From positions 1 to 9,143 of the forward strand of contig NZ_CAMLFY010000153.1 of the NCBI RefSeq assembly GCF_946479415.1: a DNA stretch of 9,143 nt. The letters are read 5' to 3'. The notes under the pieces are model-generated. The model saw nothing but the letters and a program-made list of their open reading frames with translations, ran no database searches and was not told where the DNA came from. The stretch comes from an uncultured Shinella sp. (lineage in GTDB: Bacteria; Pseudomonadota; Alphaproteobacteria; Rhizobiales; Rhizobiaceae). Made by a program: the position numbers and the translations under genes. Below, in pieces: positions 1 through 5,991 of this stretch; the first letter of the stretch is position 1, and each line of letters opens with the position of its first letter.

Positions 1-96
1 AGCCATGCCGAGCTCGTCGCCAAGGGCGGGCTTTATGCGGATCTCTGGTCGCGTCAGTCGGGCGGGTTCCTCGGCCATGAGGAAGCGGCGCAATAG
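1..96 (+). CDS. C-terminal end of an ABC transporter ATP-binding/permease protein (partial)
   Basis: The frame is open from base 1 and ends at a TAG at 94-96, giving 31 residues of a protein whose start lies outside the window. The visible tail contains [15 protein letters not shown] followed by SRQSGGFLG. This is the usual ending of the nucleotide-binding domain of fused exporter-type ABC proteins (the region just after the H-loop, of the form THxELLxxGGLYxxLW). Such proteins are half-transporters that work as dimers in the inner membrane, and the substrate cannot be told from this fragment. The gene points the same way as petA, but 263 bases separate them, so co-transcription is not implied. 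The fragment is short, so the family call is from motif recognition only. Confidence 0.72.
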   Translation, partial: SHAELVAKGGLYADLWSRQSGGFLGHEEAAQ

Positions 97-359
97 GGCC
101 GCAAAGCGTCGTTTCGCGACTGTCTTTTCAGCCGGGAAGCGCTTGAGGTTCAAGGCGATGCCTGTGCCTTGTCAAGATGCTCTGTTTTTCCCGCGACAAT
201 GTGCCCACCTCCCCTTGCCAAGGCTGGACATAATTTGCGATCAAGCATAGAACGCGCCGGATTGACGGGGAATCTATGGCCGTATTGTGTCCGGAATTGC
301 CGGTTTCCAAAGGGGCGTTGCGGTTTTCCGCAGACTTTGCGTGAGAGGATGGTTTAGCC
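97..359 (+). promoter_or_regulatory. petA upstream region and 5' leader
   Basis: This is the non-coding gap between the ABC transporter stop and petA. No frame here looks like a real gene. It holds three small CTTG/CAAG inverted repeats (142-154, 168-176, 213-223) and a looser one (235-244). A candidate promoter lies at 262-288. A leader hairpin TGCGG-TTTT-CCGCA sits at 319-332, and the petA ribosome-binding site AGAGGA is at 344-349, ten bases before the GTG start at 360. A short dyad GTCG-N5-CGAC at 108-120 follows the ABC gene but is too weak to call a terminator. The region is presumed to drive the whole petABC operon because the internal gaps there are only 14 and about 24 bases. Confidence 0.55.
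262..288 (+). promoter_or_regulatory. Candidate sigma-70-type promoter for petABC
   Basis: A -35-like TTGACG lies at 262-267 and a -10-like TATTGT at 283-288, with a short 15-base spacer. At the usual 17-base spacing the hexamer is TTGTGT, which is poorer. This is the best pair I could find upstream of petA. It would give a leader of about 65 bases containing the 319-332 hairpin. The assignment is weak and based only on consensus matching. Confidence 0.28.
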
Positions 360-938
360 GTGAGCGAACACGAGACAACAAGCGAATCCCATGGCGAGCC
401 CACTCGCCGCGATTTTCTTTACCTGACCACGGGTATGGCGGGCGTCGTGGGCGGCGTTGCGGTTGCATGGCCGTTCATCGACCAGATGCGTCCGGATGCA
501 TCCACGCTGGCACTCGCCTCCATCGAGGTCGACGTCTCCAGCCTGACGCCCGGCATGTCGCTCACGGCCAAGTGGCGCGGCAAGCCGGTCTTCATTCGTA
601 ACCGCACGGACAAGGAAGTCGAAGAGGCCAAGGCCGTTCAGCTTGCCGACCTCAAGGACCCGGTTGCGCGCAACGCCAACATTGCCGCCGACGCGGAAGC
701 GACGGACCTCGACCGCTCCGCCGGCGAGGGCAAGGAAAACTGGATCATCATGATCGGCTCCTGTACCCATCTGGGCTGTGTTCCGCTCGGCCAGGCCGGC
801 GACTTCGGCGGATGGTTCTGTCCCTGCCACGGTTCGCACTACGACACTGCTGGACGTATCCGTAAGGGTCCGGCCCCGCAGAACCTCGCTGTGCCGACCT
901 TCTCGTTCGTATCCGACACAGTCATCAAGATCGGTTGA
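360..938 (+). CDS. petA: Ubiquinol-cytochrome c reductase iron-sulfur (Rieske) subunit
   Basis: This is the Rieske protein of the cytochrome bc1 complex. It takes the first electron from ubiquinol at the Qo site through a [2Fe-2S] cluster and passes it to cytochrome c1 on the periplasmic side. The 192-residue product has a twin-arginine motif TRRDFL at residues 15-20 followed by a hydrophobic stretch (about 24-40). It is therefore Tat-exported and stays anchored by an uncleaved helix. The cluster motifs are CTHLGC at 135-140 and CPCHGSH at 154-160. C135, H137, C154 and H157 should bind the iron, and C140 and C156 should form the stabilising disulfide. The start is a GTG with AGAGGA ten bases upstream; no ATG near it places the Tat motif as well. 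It is the first gene of the petABC operon, and petB follows after 14 bases. Confidence 0.97.
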   Translation: MSEHETTSESHGEPTRRDFLYLTTGMAGVVGGVAVAWPFIDQMRPDASTLALASIEVDVSSLTPGMSLTAKWRGKPVFIRNRTDKEVEEAKAVQLADLKDPVARNANIAADAEATDLDRSAGEGKENWIIMIGSCTHLGCVPLGQAGDFGGWFCPCHGSHYDTAGRIRKGPAPQNLAVPTFSFVSDTVIKIG

Positions 939-952
939 GGGGACACCTGATA

Positions 953-2221
953 ATGAGTGCTGAACATTCCACCTACCAGCCGACGACCGGCATCGAGAAG
1001 TGGGTCGATTCGCGCCTGCCTCTGCCGCGCATGATCCATGACAGCTTCGTCTCCTACCCGGTCCCGCGCAATCTGAACTACGCCTACACCTTCGGCGCCA
1101 TGCTGTCGGTGATGCTGATCGTGCAGATCCTGACCGGCGTCGTTCTGGCCATGCACTATGCGGCCGAAACCACCGTCGCGTTCAATTCGGTCGAAAAGAT
1201 CATGCGTGACGTGAACCACGGCTGGCTCTTGCGCTACATGCACGCCAACGGTGCGTCCTTCTTCTTCATCGCGGTCTATCTCCACATTGCCCGCGGCCTC
1301 TACTACGGCTCCTACAAGGCGCCGCGCGAAATCCTCTGGATCCTCGGCGTGGTCATCTTCCTTCTGATGATGGCGACCGGCTTCATGGGCTACGTTCTGC
1401 CCTGGGGTCAGATGTCCTTCTGGGGCGCGACCGTTATCACCGGCTTCTTCTCGGCCTTTCCGTGGGTCGGCGAGTGGATCCAGCAGTTCCTGCTCGGCGG
1501 CTTCGCGGTAGACAATCCGACGCTGAACCGCTTCTTCTCGCTGCACTACCTGCTGCCCTTCATGATCGCCGGCGTCGTCGTCCTGCACATCTGGGCGCTG
1601 CACGTCACCGGTCAGACCAACCCGACCGGCGTCGAAGTGAAGTCCAAGACGGACACGGTTCCCTTCACGCCCTATGCGACGCTGAAGGATGCGCTCGGCG
1701 TATCGGTCTTCCTGATCGTCTTCGCCTGGTTCGTCTTCTACATGCCGAACTATCTCGGCCACCCGGACAACTACATCCCGGCTGACCCGCTGAAGACGCC
1801 TGCCCACATCGTTCCGGAATGGTACTACCTGCCGTTCTACGCGATGCTGCGCGCCATCACCTTCAACATCGGCCCGATCGACTCCAAGCTTGGCGGCGTC
1901 CTCGTGATGTTCGGCGCGATCATCGTGCTGTTCTTCCTGCCCTGGCTCGACACGTCGAAGGTCCGCTCTGCCGTCTATCGCCCGTGGTACAAGCTGTTCT
2001 TCTGGCTGTTCGTGGTCAATGCCATCATGCTCGGCTGGCTCGGCGCCATGCCCGCGGAAGGCATCTACGTCGTCCTCTCGCAGCTCGGCACGCTCTACTA
2101 CTTCGGCTTCTTCCTCGCCATCATGCCGGTCCTCGGCCTGATCGAGACCCCGAAGCGCATTCCGAATTCGATCACGGAAGCGGTTCTGGAAAAGAAGAAC
2201 GCCAAGCTGGCCAAGGCCTGA
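953..2221 (+). CDS. petB: Cytochrome b of the bc1 complex
   Basis: This is the membrane core of the bc1 complex, carrying both b hemes and the Qo and Qi quinone sites. The product is 422 residues with the eight expected transmembrane helices (roughly 44-67, 88-115, 126-150, 195-218, 245-266, 312-331, 346-364, 372-395). The four heme ligands are visible as two pairs with the family's 14-residue spacing: H97/H111 in helix B and H198/H212 in helix D. The Qo-site PEWY motif is at 288-291. I chose the ATG at 953 because GAGGGG (937-942) lies ten bases upstream. An in-frame TTG at 935 would overlap the petA stop and has no ribosome-binding site. Cytochrome b is a separate gene here, unlike the fused cytochrome b/c1 gene (fbcH) of Bradyrhizobium. 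Confidence 0.97.
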   Translation: MSAEHSTYQPTTGIEKWVDSRLPLPRMIHDSFVSYPVPRNLNYAYTFGAMLSVMLIVQILTGVVLAMHYAAETTVAFNSVEKIMRDVNHGWLLRYMHANGASFFFIAVYLHIARGLYYGSYKAPREILWILGVVIFLLMMATGFMGYVLPWGQMSFWGATVITGFFSAFPWVGEWIQQFLLGGFAVDNPTLNRFFSLHYLLPFMIAGVVVLHIWALHVTGQTNPTGVEVKSKTDTVPFTPYATLKDALGVSVFLIVFAWFVFYMPNYLGHPDNYIPADPLKTPAHIVPEWYYLPFYAMLRAITFNIGPIDSKLGGVLVMFGAIIVLFFLPWLDTSKVRSAVYRPWYKLFFWLFVVNAIMLGWLGAMPAEGIYVVLSQLGTLYYFGFFLAIMPVLGLIETPKRIPNSITEAVLEKKNAKLAKA

Positions 2222-2245
2222 GAGCGAGCGAAAGGAACCATGACA

Positions 2246-3124
2246 ATGAAAAAGCTTGTTGCAGGCATTCTGTCGCTCGCACTCGTCGCCGGTCTCGGCG
2301 TCTCCTTCGCCACGGCGGAAGAGGCAGCCCCGGCAGCCGGCGCGGAGGCAGAACACGCCACCCCGCACTACCCGATGCACCACCCGAAGCAGGAGAAGTG
2401 GACCTTCGCCGGTCCCTTCGGCAAGTATGACAAGGGCCAGCTTCAGCGCGGCCTGAAGGTCTACACCGAAGTCTGTTCGGCCTGCCATTCGATGAGCCTT
2501 GTTTCCTTCCGCACGCTGGAAGACCTTGGTTATTCGGAAGGCCAGGTGAAGGCTTTCGCGGCGAACTACGAAGTGCAGGACGGCCCGAACAGCGACGGTG
2601 AGATGTTCACCCGCAAGGCCGTTCCGTCGGACCACTTCCCGTCGCCCTTCGCCAACCATGAAGCGGCAGCTGCCGCCAACAATGGCGCGGCTCCGCCGGA
2701 CTTCTCGCTGATCGCCAAGGCACGCGGCATCACCCGCGGCTTCCCGCAGTTCGTCTTCGACATCTTCACGCAGTATCAGGAAGGTGGCCCGGACTATATC
2801 TACTCGCTGCTGACCGGTTACGATGAAGAGAAGCCCGCGCATCTCGAAGTCGCCGAAGGCACGCACTACAACCCGTATTTCGCAAACGCTGCGGCACTTG
2901 CCATGGCCAAGCCGATCTCCGACGATCAGGTCACGTATGACGATGGTTCGCCGCAGACGGTCGACCAGTATGCCCGCGACGTCGCCTCCTTCCTGATGTG
3001 GGCCGCCGAGCCGCATCTCGAGGAGCGCAAGCGCACCGGCTTCATGGTCATGGTCTTCCTGGTGATCTTCACCGGCCTGATCTACCTGACGAAGAAGTCG
3101 GTCTACGCGAACAAGGAACACTGA
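2246..3124 (+). CDS. petC: Cytochrome c1 of the bc1 complex
   Basis: This is the membrane-anchored c-type cytochrome that accepts electrons from the Rieske protein and reduces soluble or membrane cytochrome c in the periplasm. From the ATG at 2246 the product is 292 residues. A Sec signal peptide occupies residues 1-24 (cleavage likely after ATA). The heme-binding motif CSACH is at 77-81, PDFS at 151-154, and the probable axial methionine is M220 in AMAKP. A single C-terminal anchor helix spans about 264-282 and is followed by a basic tail. An upstream in-frame ATG at 2240 adds two residues, but AGGA (2233-2236) is only three bases from it and nine from the ATG at 2246, so I prefer the second. 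It is the last gene of the operon, and a strong terminator follows. Confidence 0.96.
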   Translation: MKKLVAGILSLALVAGLGVSFATAEEAAPAAGAEAEHATPHYPMHHPKQEKWTFAGPFGKYDKGQLQRGLKVYTEVCSACHSMSLVSFRTLEDLGYSEGQVKAFAANYEVQDGPNSDGEMFTRKAVPSDHFPSPFANHEAAAAANNGAAPPDFSLIAKARGITRGFPQFVFDIFTQYQEGGPDYIYSLLTGYDEEKPAHLEVAEGTHYNPYFANAAALAMAKPISDDQVTYDDGSPQTVDQYARDVASFLMWAAEPHLEERKRTGFMVMVFLVIFTGLIYLTKKSVYANKEH

Positions 3125-3149
3125 GCGATCCGATCGCTTGAGTTCAAAA

Positions 3150-3173
3150 GGCGGCCTCCGGGCCGCCTTTTTT
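3150..3173 (+). terminator. Intrinsic terminator of petABC
   Basis: A perfect 7-bp stem GGCGGCC (3150-3156) and GGCCGCC (3161-3167) closes a TCCG loop and runs straight into six T residues (3168-3173). Four A residues before the stem (3146-3149) can extend the pairing. It begins 26 bases after the petC stop and should end the petABC transcript, leaving apt to a separate promoter or read-through. A smaller dyad, GCGAT-CCG-ATCGC at 3125-3137, sits directly after the petC stop. Confidence 0.9.
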
Positions 3174-3200
3174 GTTGTGGGGTGCTGTTGCACCTGCAAT
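3172..3200 (+). promoter_or_regulatory. Candidate apt promoter with an inverted repeat in its spacer
   Basis: TTGTTG (3172-3177), a 17-base spacer and TGCAAT (3195-3200) form a possible promoter starting at the end of the petC terminator T-tract. The spacer contains the perfect dyad GGTGC-TGTT-GCACC at 3181-3194. A transcript from here would have a leader of roughly 27 bases before apt. The -35 box is poor, so this is a tentative call. Support comes from position: the terminator upstream means apt probably needs its own promoter in this 60-base gap. Confidence 0.27.
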
Positions 3201-3233
3201 AACCGGACAATCCTTCCGCAGTCGGGAAATCCC

Positions 3234-3776
3234 ATGCCTACCGTTGAACAAGAACTCGTCGCCGCGATCCGCAATATCCCGGACTATCCCAAGCCGGGTA
3301 TCATCTTCCGCGACATCACCACCATGCTCGGCAATCCGCGCGCGTTCCGCCGCGCCGTTGACGAGTTGGTGCATCCCTATGCGGGTATCGGCATCGCCAA
3401 GGTCGCCGGCATCGAGGCGCGCGGCTTCATTCTGGGCGGCGCCATGGCGCACCAGCTGTCGACCGGCTTCGTGCCGATCCGCAAGAAGGGCAAGCTGCCG
3501 CACGAGACCGTGCGTATCGCCTACAGCCTGGAATATGGCGTGGATGAGATGGAAATGCACAAGGATGCCATCACGCCGGGCGAGAAGGTCATCCTCGTCG
3601 ACGACCTGATTGCCACCGGCGGCACGGCGGAGGCGGCCGTCAAGCTGCTGCGCCAGATGGGTGCCGACATCATCGCCGCCTGCTTCGTCATCGACCTGCC
3701 GGAAATCGGCGGCCGCAAGAAGCTGGAAGCGCTCGGCGTGGAAGTGCGCACCCTGGTGGCCTTCGACGGGCATTGA
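3234..3776 (+). CDS. apt: Adenine phosphoribosyltransferase
   Basis: This cytoplasmic purine-salvage enzyme converts adenine and PRPP to AMP and pyrophosphate. The product is 180 residues, normal for the family. The PRPP-binding loop [14 protein letters not shown] is at 119-132. Other family landmarks are the N-terminal [18 protein letters not shown] segment (12-29), EARGF (61-65), RKKGKLP (83-89) and the [11 protein letters not shown] segment (101-111). The ATG at 3234 begins exactly where the family's usual N-terminus begins. The frame is open further upstream to 3138, but that would run through the petC terminator. The ribosome-binding site is weak (GGGAAA at 3224-3229). The gene converges on the MaoC pair with only 16 bases between stops, and a hairpin covers its stop codon. 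Confidence 0.96.
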   Translation: MPTVEQELVAAIRNIPDYPKPGIIFRDITTMLGNPRAFRRAVDELVHPYAGIGIAKVAGIEARGFILGGAMAHQLSTGFVPIRKKGKLPHETVRIAYSLEYGVDEMEMHKDAITPGEKVILVDDLIATGGTAEAAVKLLRQMGADIIAACFVIDLPEIGGRKKLEALGVEVRTLVAFDGH

Positions 3777-3784
3777 GCCCGTCG
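3764..3784 (+). terminator. Hairpin over the apt stop codon, possible terminator
   Basis: A perfect 8-bp stem, CGACGGGC (3764-3771) with GCCCGTCG (3777-3784), encloses a 5-base loop ATTGA that contains the apt stop codon TGA. The downstream tail CTTTCTC is only partly T-rich, so termination efficiency may be modest. It lies in the 16-base gap between convergent apt and the second MaoC gene. Read on the minus strand it has no T-tract. Confidence 0.42.
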
Positions 3785-3792
3785 TCGCTTTC

Positions 3793-4260
3793 TCAGATGA
3801 ACTCCAGAACCGTGCTCTCGAACCGGATAACCGGTTCGCCGTTCTGGTTGCGGCCGGCGCAGAGGATCGAATTGATCAGCCGATCCTTGCGCGTCGCCAG
3901 CTCGCGGGAGGCGAGCAGGGTCACCGAATAGGTGATCGTGTCGCCGGCAAAGACCGGCTTCAGCCAGGCGAGCTTGGTGAAGCCAGGCGAGGGGCCGAGG
4001 TTCGGGGGCACAATCCCTTCGCCGGCGAGGCGTTTGCATTCGCCAATCCAGAACGGCACGAAGCACTTCATCCAGCCGGCGCTGGTATGCCAACCCGAGG
4101 CGCAGAGGCCGCCGAACAAGGCGTGTTTGGCCAGCTCTTCATCGAGATGGAAGGGTTGCGGATCGAAGCTTTTCGCGAAGCGGATGATGTCTTCGGCGGT
4201 AAAGGTGTTGGAGCCGATCTCGACGGCCTCGCCGAATGGGTAAAGCTCAGCCATCCGCAT
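3793..4260 (-). CDS. MaoC-like (R)-specific enoyl hydratase/dehydratase, second of a pair
   Basis: This is a single hot-dog-fold protein of the MaoC dehydratase family. Members hydrate or dehydrate enoyl-CoA or related thioesters in the cytoplasm; the substrate here is unknown. The product is 155 residues. The active-site segment reads FDPQPFHLDEE (32-42), with D33 and H38 at the five-residue spacing of the catalytic Asp/His pair in (R)-hydratases. GGLCASGWH follows at 50-58, where the family has its substrate-channel helix. I chose the ATG at 4260 because AAAGGA (4274-4269 on the minus strand) lies eight bases upstream. The ATG at 4254 is also in frame but further from it. The start overlaps the end of the upstream MaoC gene by 14 bases, pointing to translational coupling. 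Confidence 0.88.
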   Translation of the reverse strand: MRMAELYPFGEAVEIGSNTFTAEDIIRFAKSFDPQPFHLDEELAKHALFGGLCASGWHTSAGWMKCFVPFWIGECKRLAGEGIVPPNLGPSPGFTKLAWLKPVFAGDTITYSVTLLASRELATRKDRLINSILCAGRNQNGEPVIRFESTVLEFI

Positions 4261-4729
4261 GGTCGGCGTCCTTTCCGGCAACACGCATCATGTTGATATA
4301 TTCCGACACCGCGACGAGTTCGCCGCGCTGGTTGGTCACCTCGGCGCGCATGCGCACGATGCCGATCTCCGGCCGCGAACGGGAGATACGCGCGTCCAGC
4401 ACCTCGCAATGACCGCCAAGCGTATCGCCCGCCAGCACCGGGCGCTTCCATTCCATGAGATCGACGCCAGGTGATCCCTCCGAGGTGGAACCGTCGATAT
4501 AGGCCTCGAACAGCATGCGCATCATCACGGCGCTCGAGTGCCAGCCGGAGGCCGCAAGGCCGCCGAGAATGCTGGCGCGGCCGGCGGCCTCATCCATATG
4601 CATCGGCTGCGGGTCGAATTCCCGCGCGAAGGCGATGATCTCGTCGGCCGTCATCGTGCGCTTCGAAAAGTCGAAGCGCCGGCCCGGCGTAAAATCTTCA
4701 AACGTGTAGTTGGGCACCGTGTCGTCCAT
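4247..4729 (-). CDS. MaoC-like (R)-specific enoyl hydratase/dehydratase, first of a pair
   Basis: This 160-residue hot-dog-fold protein is a paralogue of the gene immediately downstream. FDPQPMHMDEAAG (38-50) carries the presumed catalytic D39 and H44, and GGLAASGWHSS (56-66) matches the same segment in the neighbour. The two proteins are clearly related but well diverged outside these blocks. The reaction is inferred from the family and the substrate cannot be read from sequence. The ATG at 4729 lacks a properly spaced ribosome-binding site. A GTG at 4717, preceded by AGGATGGA, is a credible alternative that would remove four residues. The gene is divergent from the membrane-protein gene starting at 4837, with 107 bases between them, which should hold promoters for both directions. 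Confidence 0.87.
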   Translation of the reverse strand: MDDTVPNYTFEDFTPGRRFDFSKRTMTADEIIAFAREFDPQPMHMDEAAGRASILGGLAASGWHSSAVMMRMLFEAYIDGSTSEGSPGVDLMEWKRPVLAGDTLGGHCEVLDARISRSRPEIGIVRMRAEVTNQRGELVAVSEYINMMRVAGKDADHADG

Positions 4730-4836
4730 CCTGTTGCGGGCCGACAATGGCGAGCAGGGTCCCGTTTTGCAAGCTCTTGTCAGCGGGCTCGCGACGGTTA
4801 AGGTGCGCGCGACGCCGCGCAAGGAGAAGACAAAAG

Positions 4837-5955
4837 ATGCAGACGTTGAAATCCGTGCTCGACGGTGCGGCAGGCGAGGGGATCCTCTCCGCCGAACAGG
4901 CAAGCACGCTGTTGCCCTATATGGAAGCGCGCGGCGTGGCCCTTGCTGCGCCACCTGAAGCGCGCGCGCTCGATATCGCCGGCTCTGCCGAAGACCGGGC
5001 CATCGCGCCCGTCGAGGACACGGAAGCGCCGCGCTTCATCCGCGGCTTCCATGATGTGCTGATCACCATTGGCGTGGCCATCGTCATGGCGGGCGTCTGG
5101 GGCATCGGGGCCTTCCTTGCGGCCCTGCCGGCCATCATCATCCTCGCGGAAATCCTGGTGAAGCGGCAGCGTCTCGCTCTGCCCGCCGTGCTGCTGACCC
5201 TTCTCTATGCGCACTGGATCGGCATCACGACGATGCTGCTGCTGGACGATGTTCTGGGTGCGGAGAAGAGCCCCTATCTCGGCTTTCTCCTGACCATGCT
5301 GCCCTTCGCGCTGCTTTTGCCGCCGTTCTACTGGCGCTACCGCATTCCGCTGTCGCTCAGCCTGTGGTTCCTGTCACTCGCCGCCGTGGTGCTCGGCCTT
5401 GTCTTCCTGGCGCTGACGCGGCTGACAGGCAGCGCCGATGTCATCACCGATCACCCGATGCTCTCCGCCGGCGTCTTCCTCGCCGCCGCTCTCGTGCTGT
5501 TCGGCGTGGCGATGGTCTATGACCTCTCGGACCGTTTCCGCATCTCGCGCCGCTCCGACATTGCCTTCTGGCTGCATCTGGTGACGGCGCCGGCGCTGCT
5601 CTATTCGACGCTCAGCTTCGTCTTCCTCGGGGATTTCGCCAATGACACGCTGTTCAGCAGCGACAAGGGCCTGCCGGAGGCGCTCATCATCGTCGCGATC
5701 GTCGTCGTGCTGATGGGGATCGGCCTTGCCATCGACCGCCGCGCCTTCGTCACCTCGGGCCTGCTCTCGCTCGGCCTTGCCACGGCAAGCCTGCTGCAGC
5801 GCACGGCAGCGGCACCGGAAAGCTACGTCTTCCTGACGCTGTTGATTGTCGGCGTGGTCGTTTTGACCATCGGCATCGGCTGGCCGCATTTCCGGCGCTG
5901 GACGGTGGCGCCGCTGCCTCTGGCGCTCAAAGAAAAACTGCCGCCCCTCCGGTGA
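4837..5955 (+). CDS. Polytopic membrane protein of unknown function (DUF2157-like)
   Basis: I do not recognise a characterised function. The 372-residue product has a soluble N-terminus of about 70 residues containing a GILSAEQASTLLPYM helix (15-29). This resembles the amphipathic start of DUF2157-type proteins. Nine or ten hydrophobic segments follow (about 72-94, 95-108, 113-136, 147-166, 170-193, 208-229, 241-265, 280-299, 303-321, 330-350). Polar features between helices are few: SDRFRISRRSD at 231-241 and IDRR at 299-302. No enzyme or transporter motif stands out. The ATG at 4837 has AGGAG (4822-4826) ten bases upstream, and earlier in-frame starts would run into the MaoC promoter gap. 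The last codons and the stop lie inside a hairpin that serves convergent ychF. The family label is tentative; the gene itself is well supported. Confidence 0.85.
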   Translation: MQTLKSVLDGAAGEGILSAEQASTLLPYMEARGVALAAPPEARALDIAGSAEDRAIAPVEDTEAPRFIRGFHDVLITIGVAIVMAGVWGIGAFLAALPAIIILAEILVKRQRLALPAVLLTLLYAHWIGITTMLLLDDVLGAEKSPYLGFLLTMLPFALLLPPFYWRYRIPLSLSLWFLSLAAVVLGLVFLALTRLTGSADVITDHPMLSAGVFLAAALVLFGVAMVYDLSDRFRISRRSDIAFWLHLVTAPALLYSTLSFVFLGDFANDTLFSSDKGLPEALIIVAIVVVLMGIGLAIDRRAFVTSGLLSLGLATASLLQRTAAAPESYVFLTLLIVGVVVLTIGIGWPHFRRWTVAPLPLALKEKLPPLR

Positions 5956-5967
5956 GGGACGGCAGTT
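5933..5967 (-). terminator. Intrinsic terminator of ychF, overlapping the 3' end of the membrane-protein gene
   Basis: The arms AACTGCCG (5936-5943) and CGGCAGTT (5960-5967) continue inward through CCCTC (5945-5949) and GAGGG (5954-5958), giving 13 bp with one C/A mismatch around a CGGT loop. Read on the minus strand, the stem starts 25 bases after the ychF stop and ends in TTTTT (complement of 5933-5937), a classic intrinsic terminator. The left arm and stop codon (TGA 5953-5955) belong to the plus-strand gene, so one sequence is both coding end and terminator. Read on the plus strand it lacks a real T-tract. Confidence 0.72.
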
Positions 5968-5991
5968 CGAAACGTCGGGAATGTCTGCCGC

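Noticed and set aside
108..126. Terminator for the ABC transporter gene (GTCG-N5-CGAC dyad followed by TGTCTTTT)
   Set aside because: The stem is only four pairs and the T-run is interrupted and displaced, which is too weak to call.
231..244. FNR/FixK-type box (TTGAT-N4-ATCAA) upstream of petA
   Set aside because: Only the right half (ATCAA at 240-244) matches; the left half reads TAATT, two of five.
3138..3233. N-terminal extension of apt to an upstream start
   Set aside because: The extension would translate through the petC terminator, and the family's N-terminus matches the ATG at 3234.
839..3274. Very long open frame (811 codons) antisense to petA, petB and petC
   Set aside because: It mirrors strongly biased codons of the plus-strand genes, and its product is an Arg/Asp/His/Glu-rich sequence with no domain, typical of shadow frames in high-GC coding DNA. 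The plus-strand proteins are unambiguous.
3144..3773. Antisense open frame across apt
   Set aside because: Same codon-bias artefact; it has no recognisable domain and lies opposite a well-conserved apt.
4730..4954. Longer version of the first MaoC protein
   Set aside because: The extra 75 residues are Arg/Pro-rich, overlap the start of the divergent membrane-protein gene, and do not resemble the hot-dog fold. Homologues begin near MDDTVPNYTFEDF.
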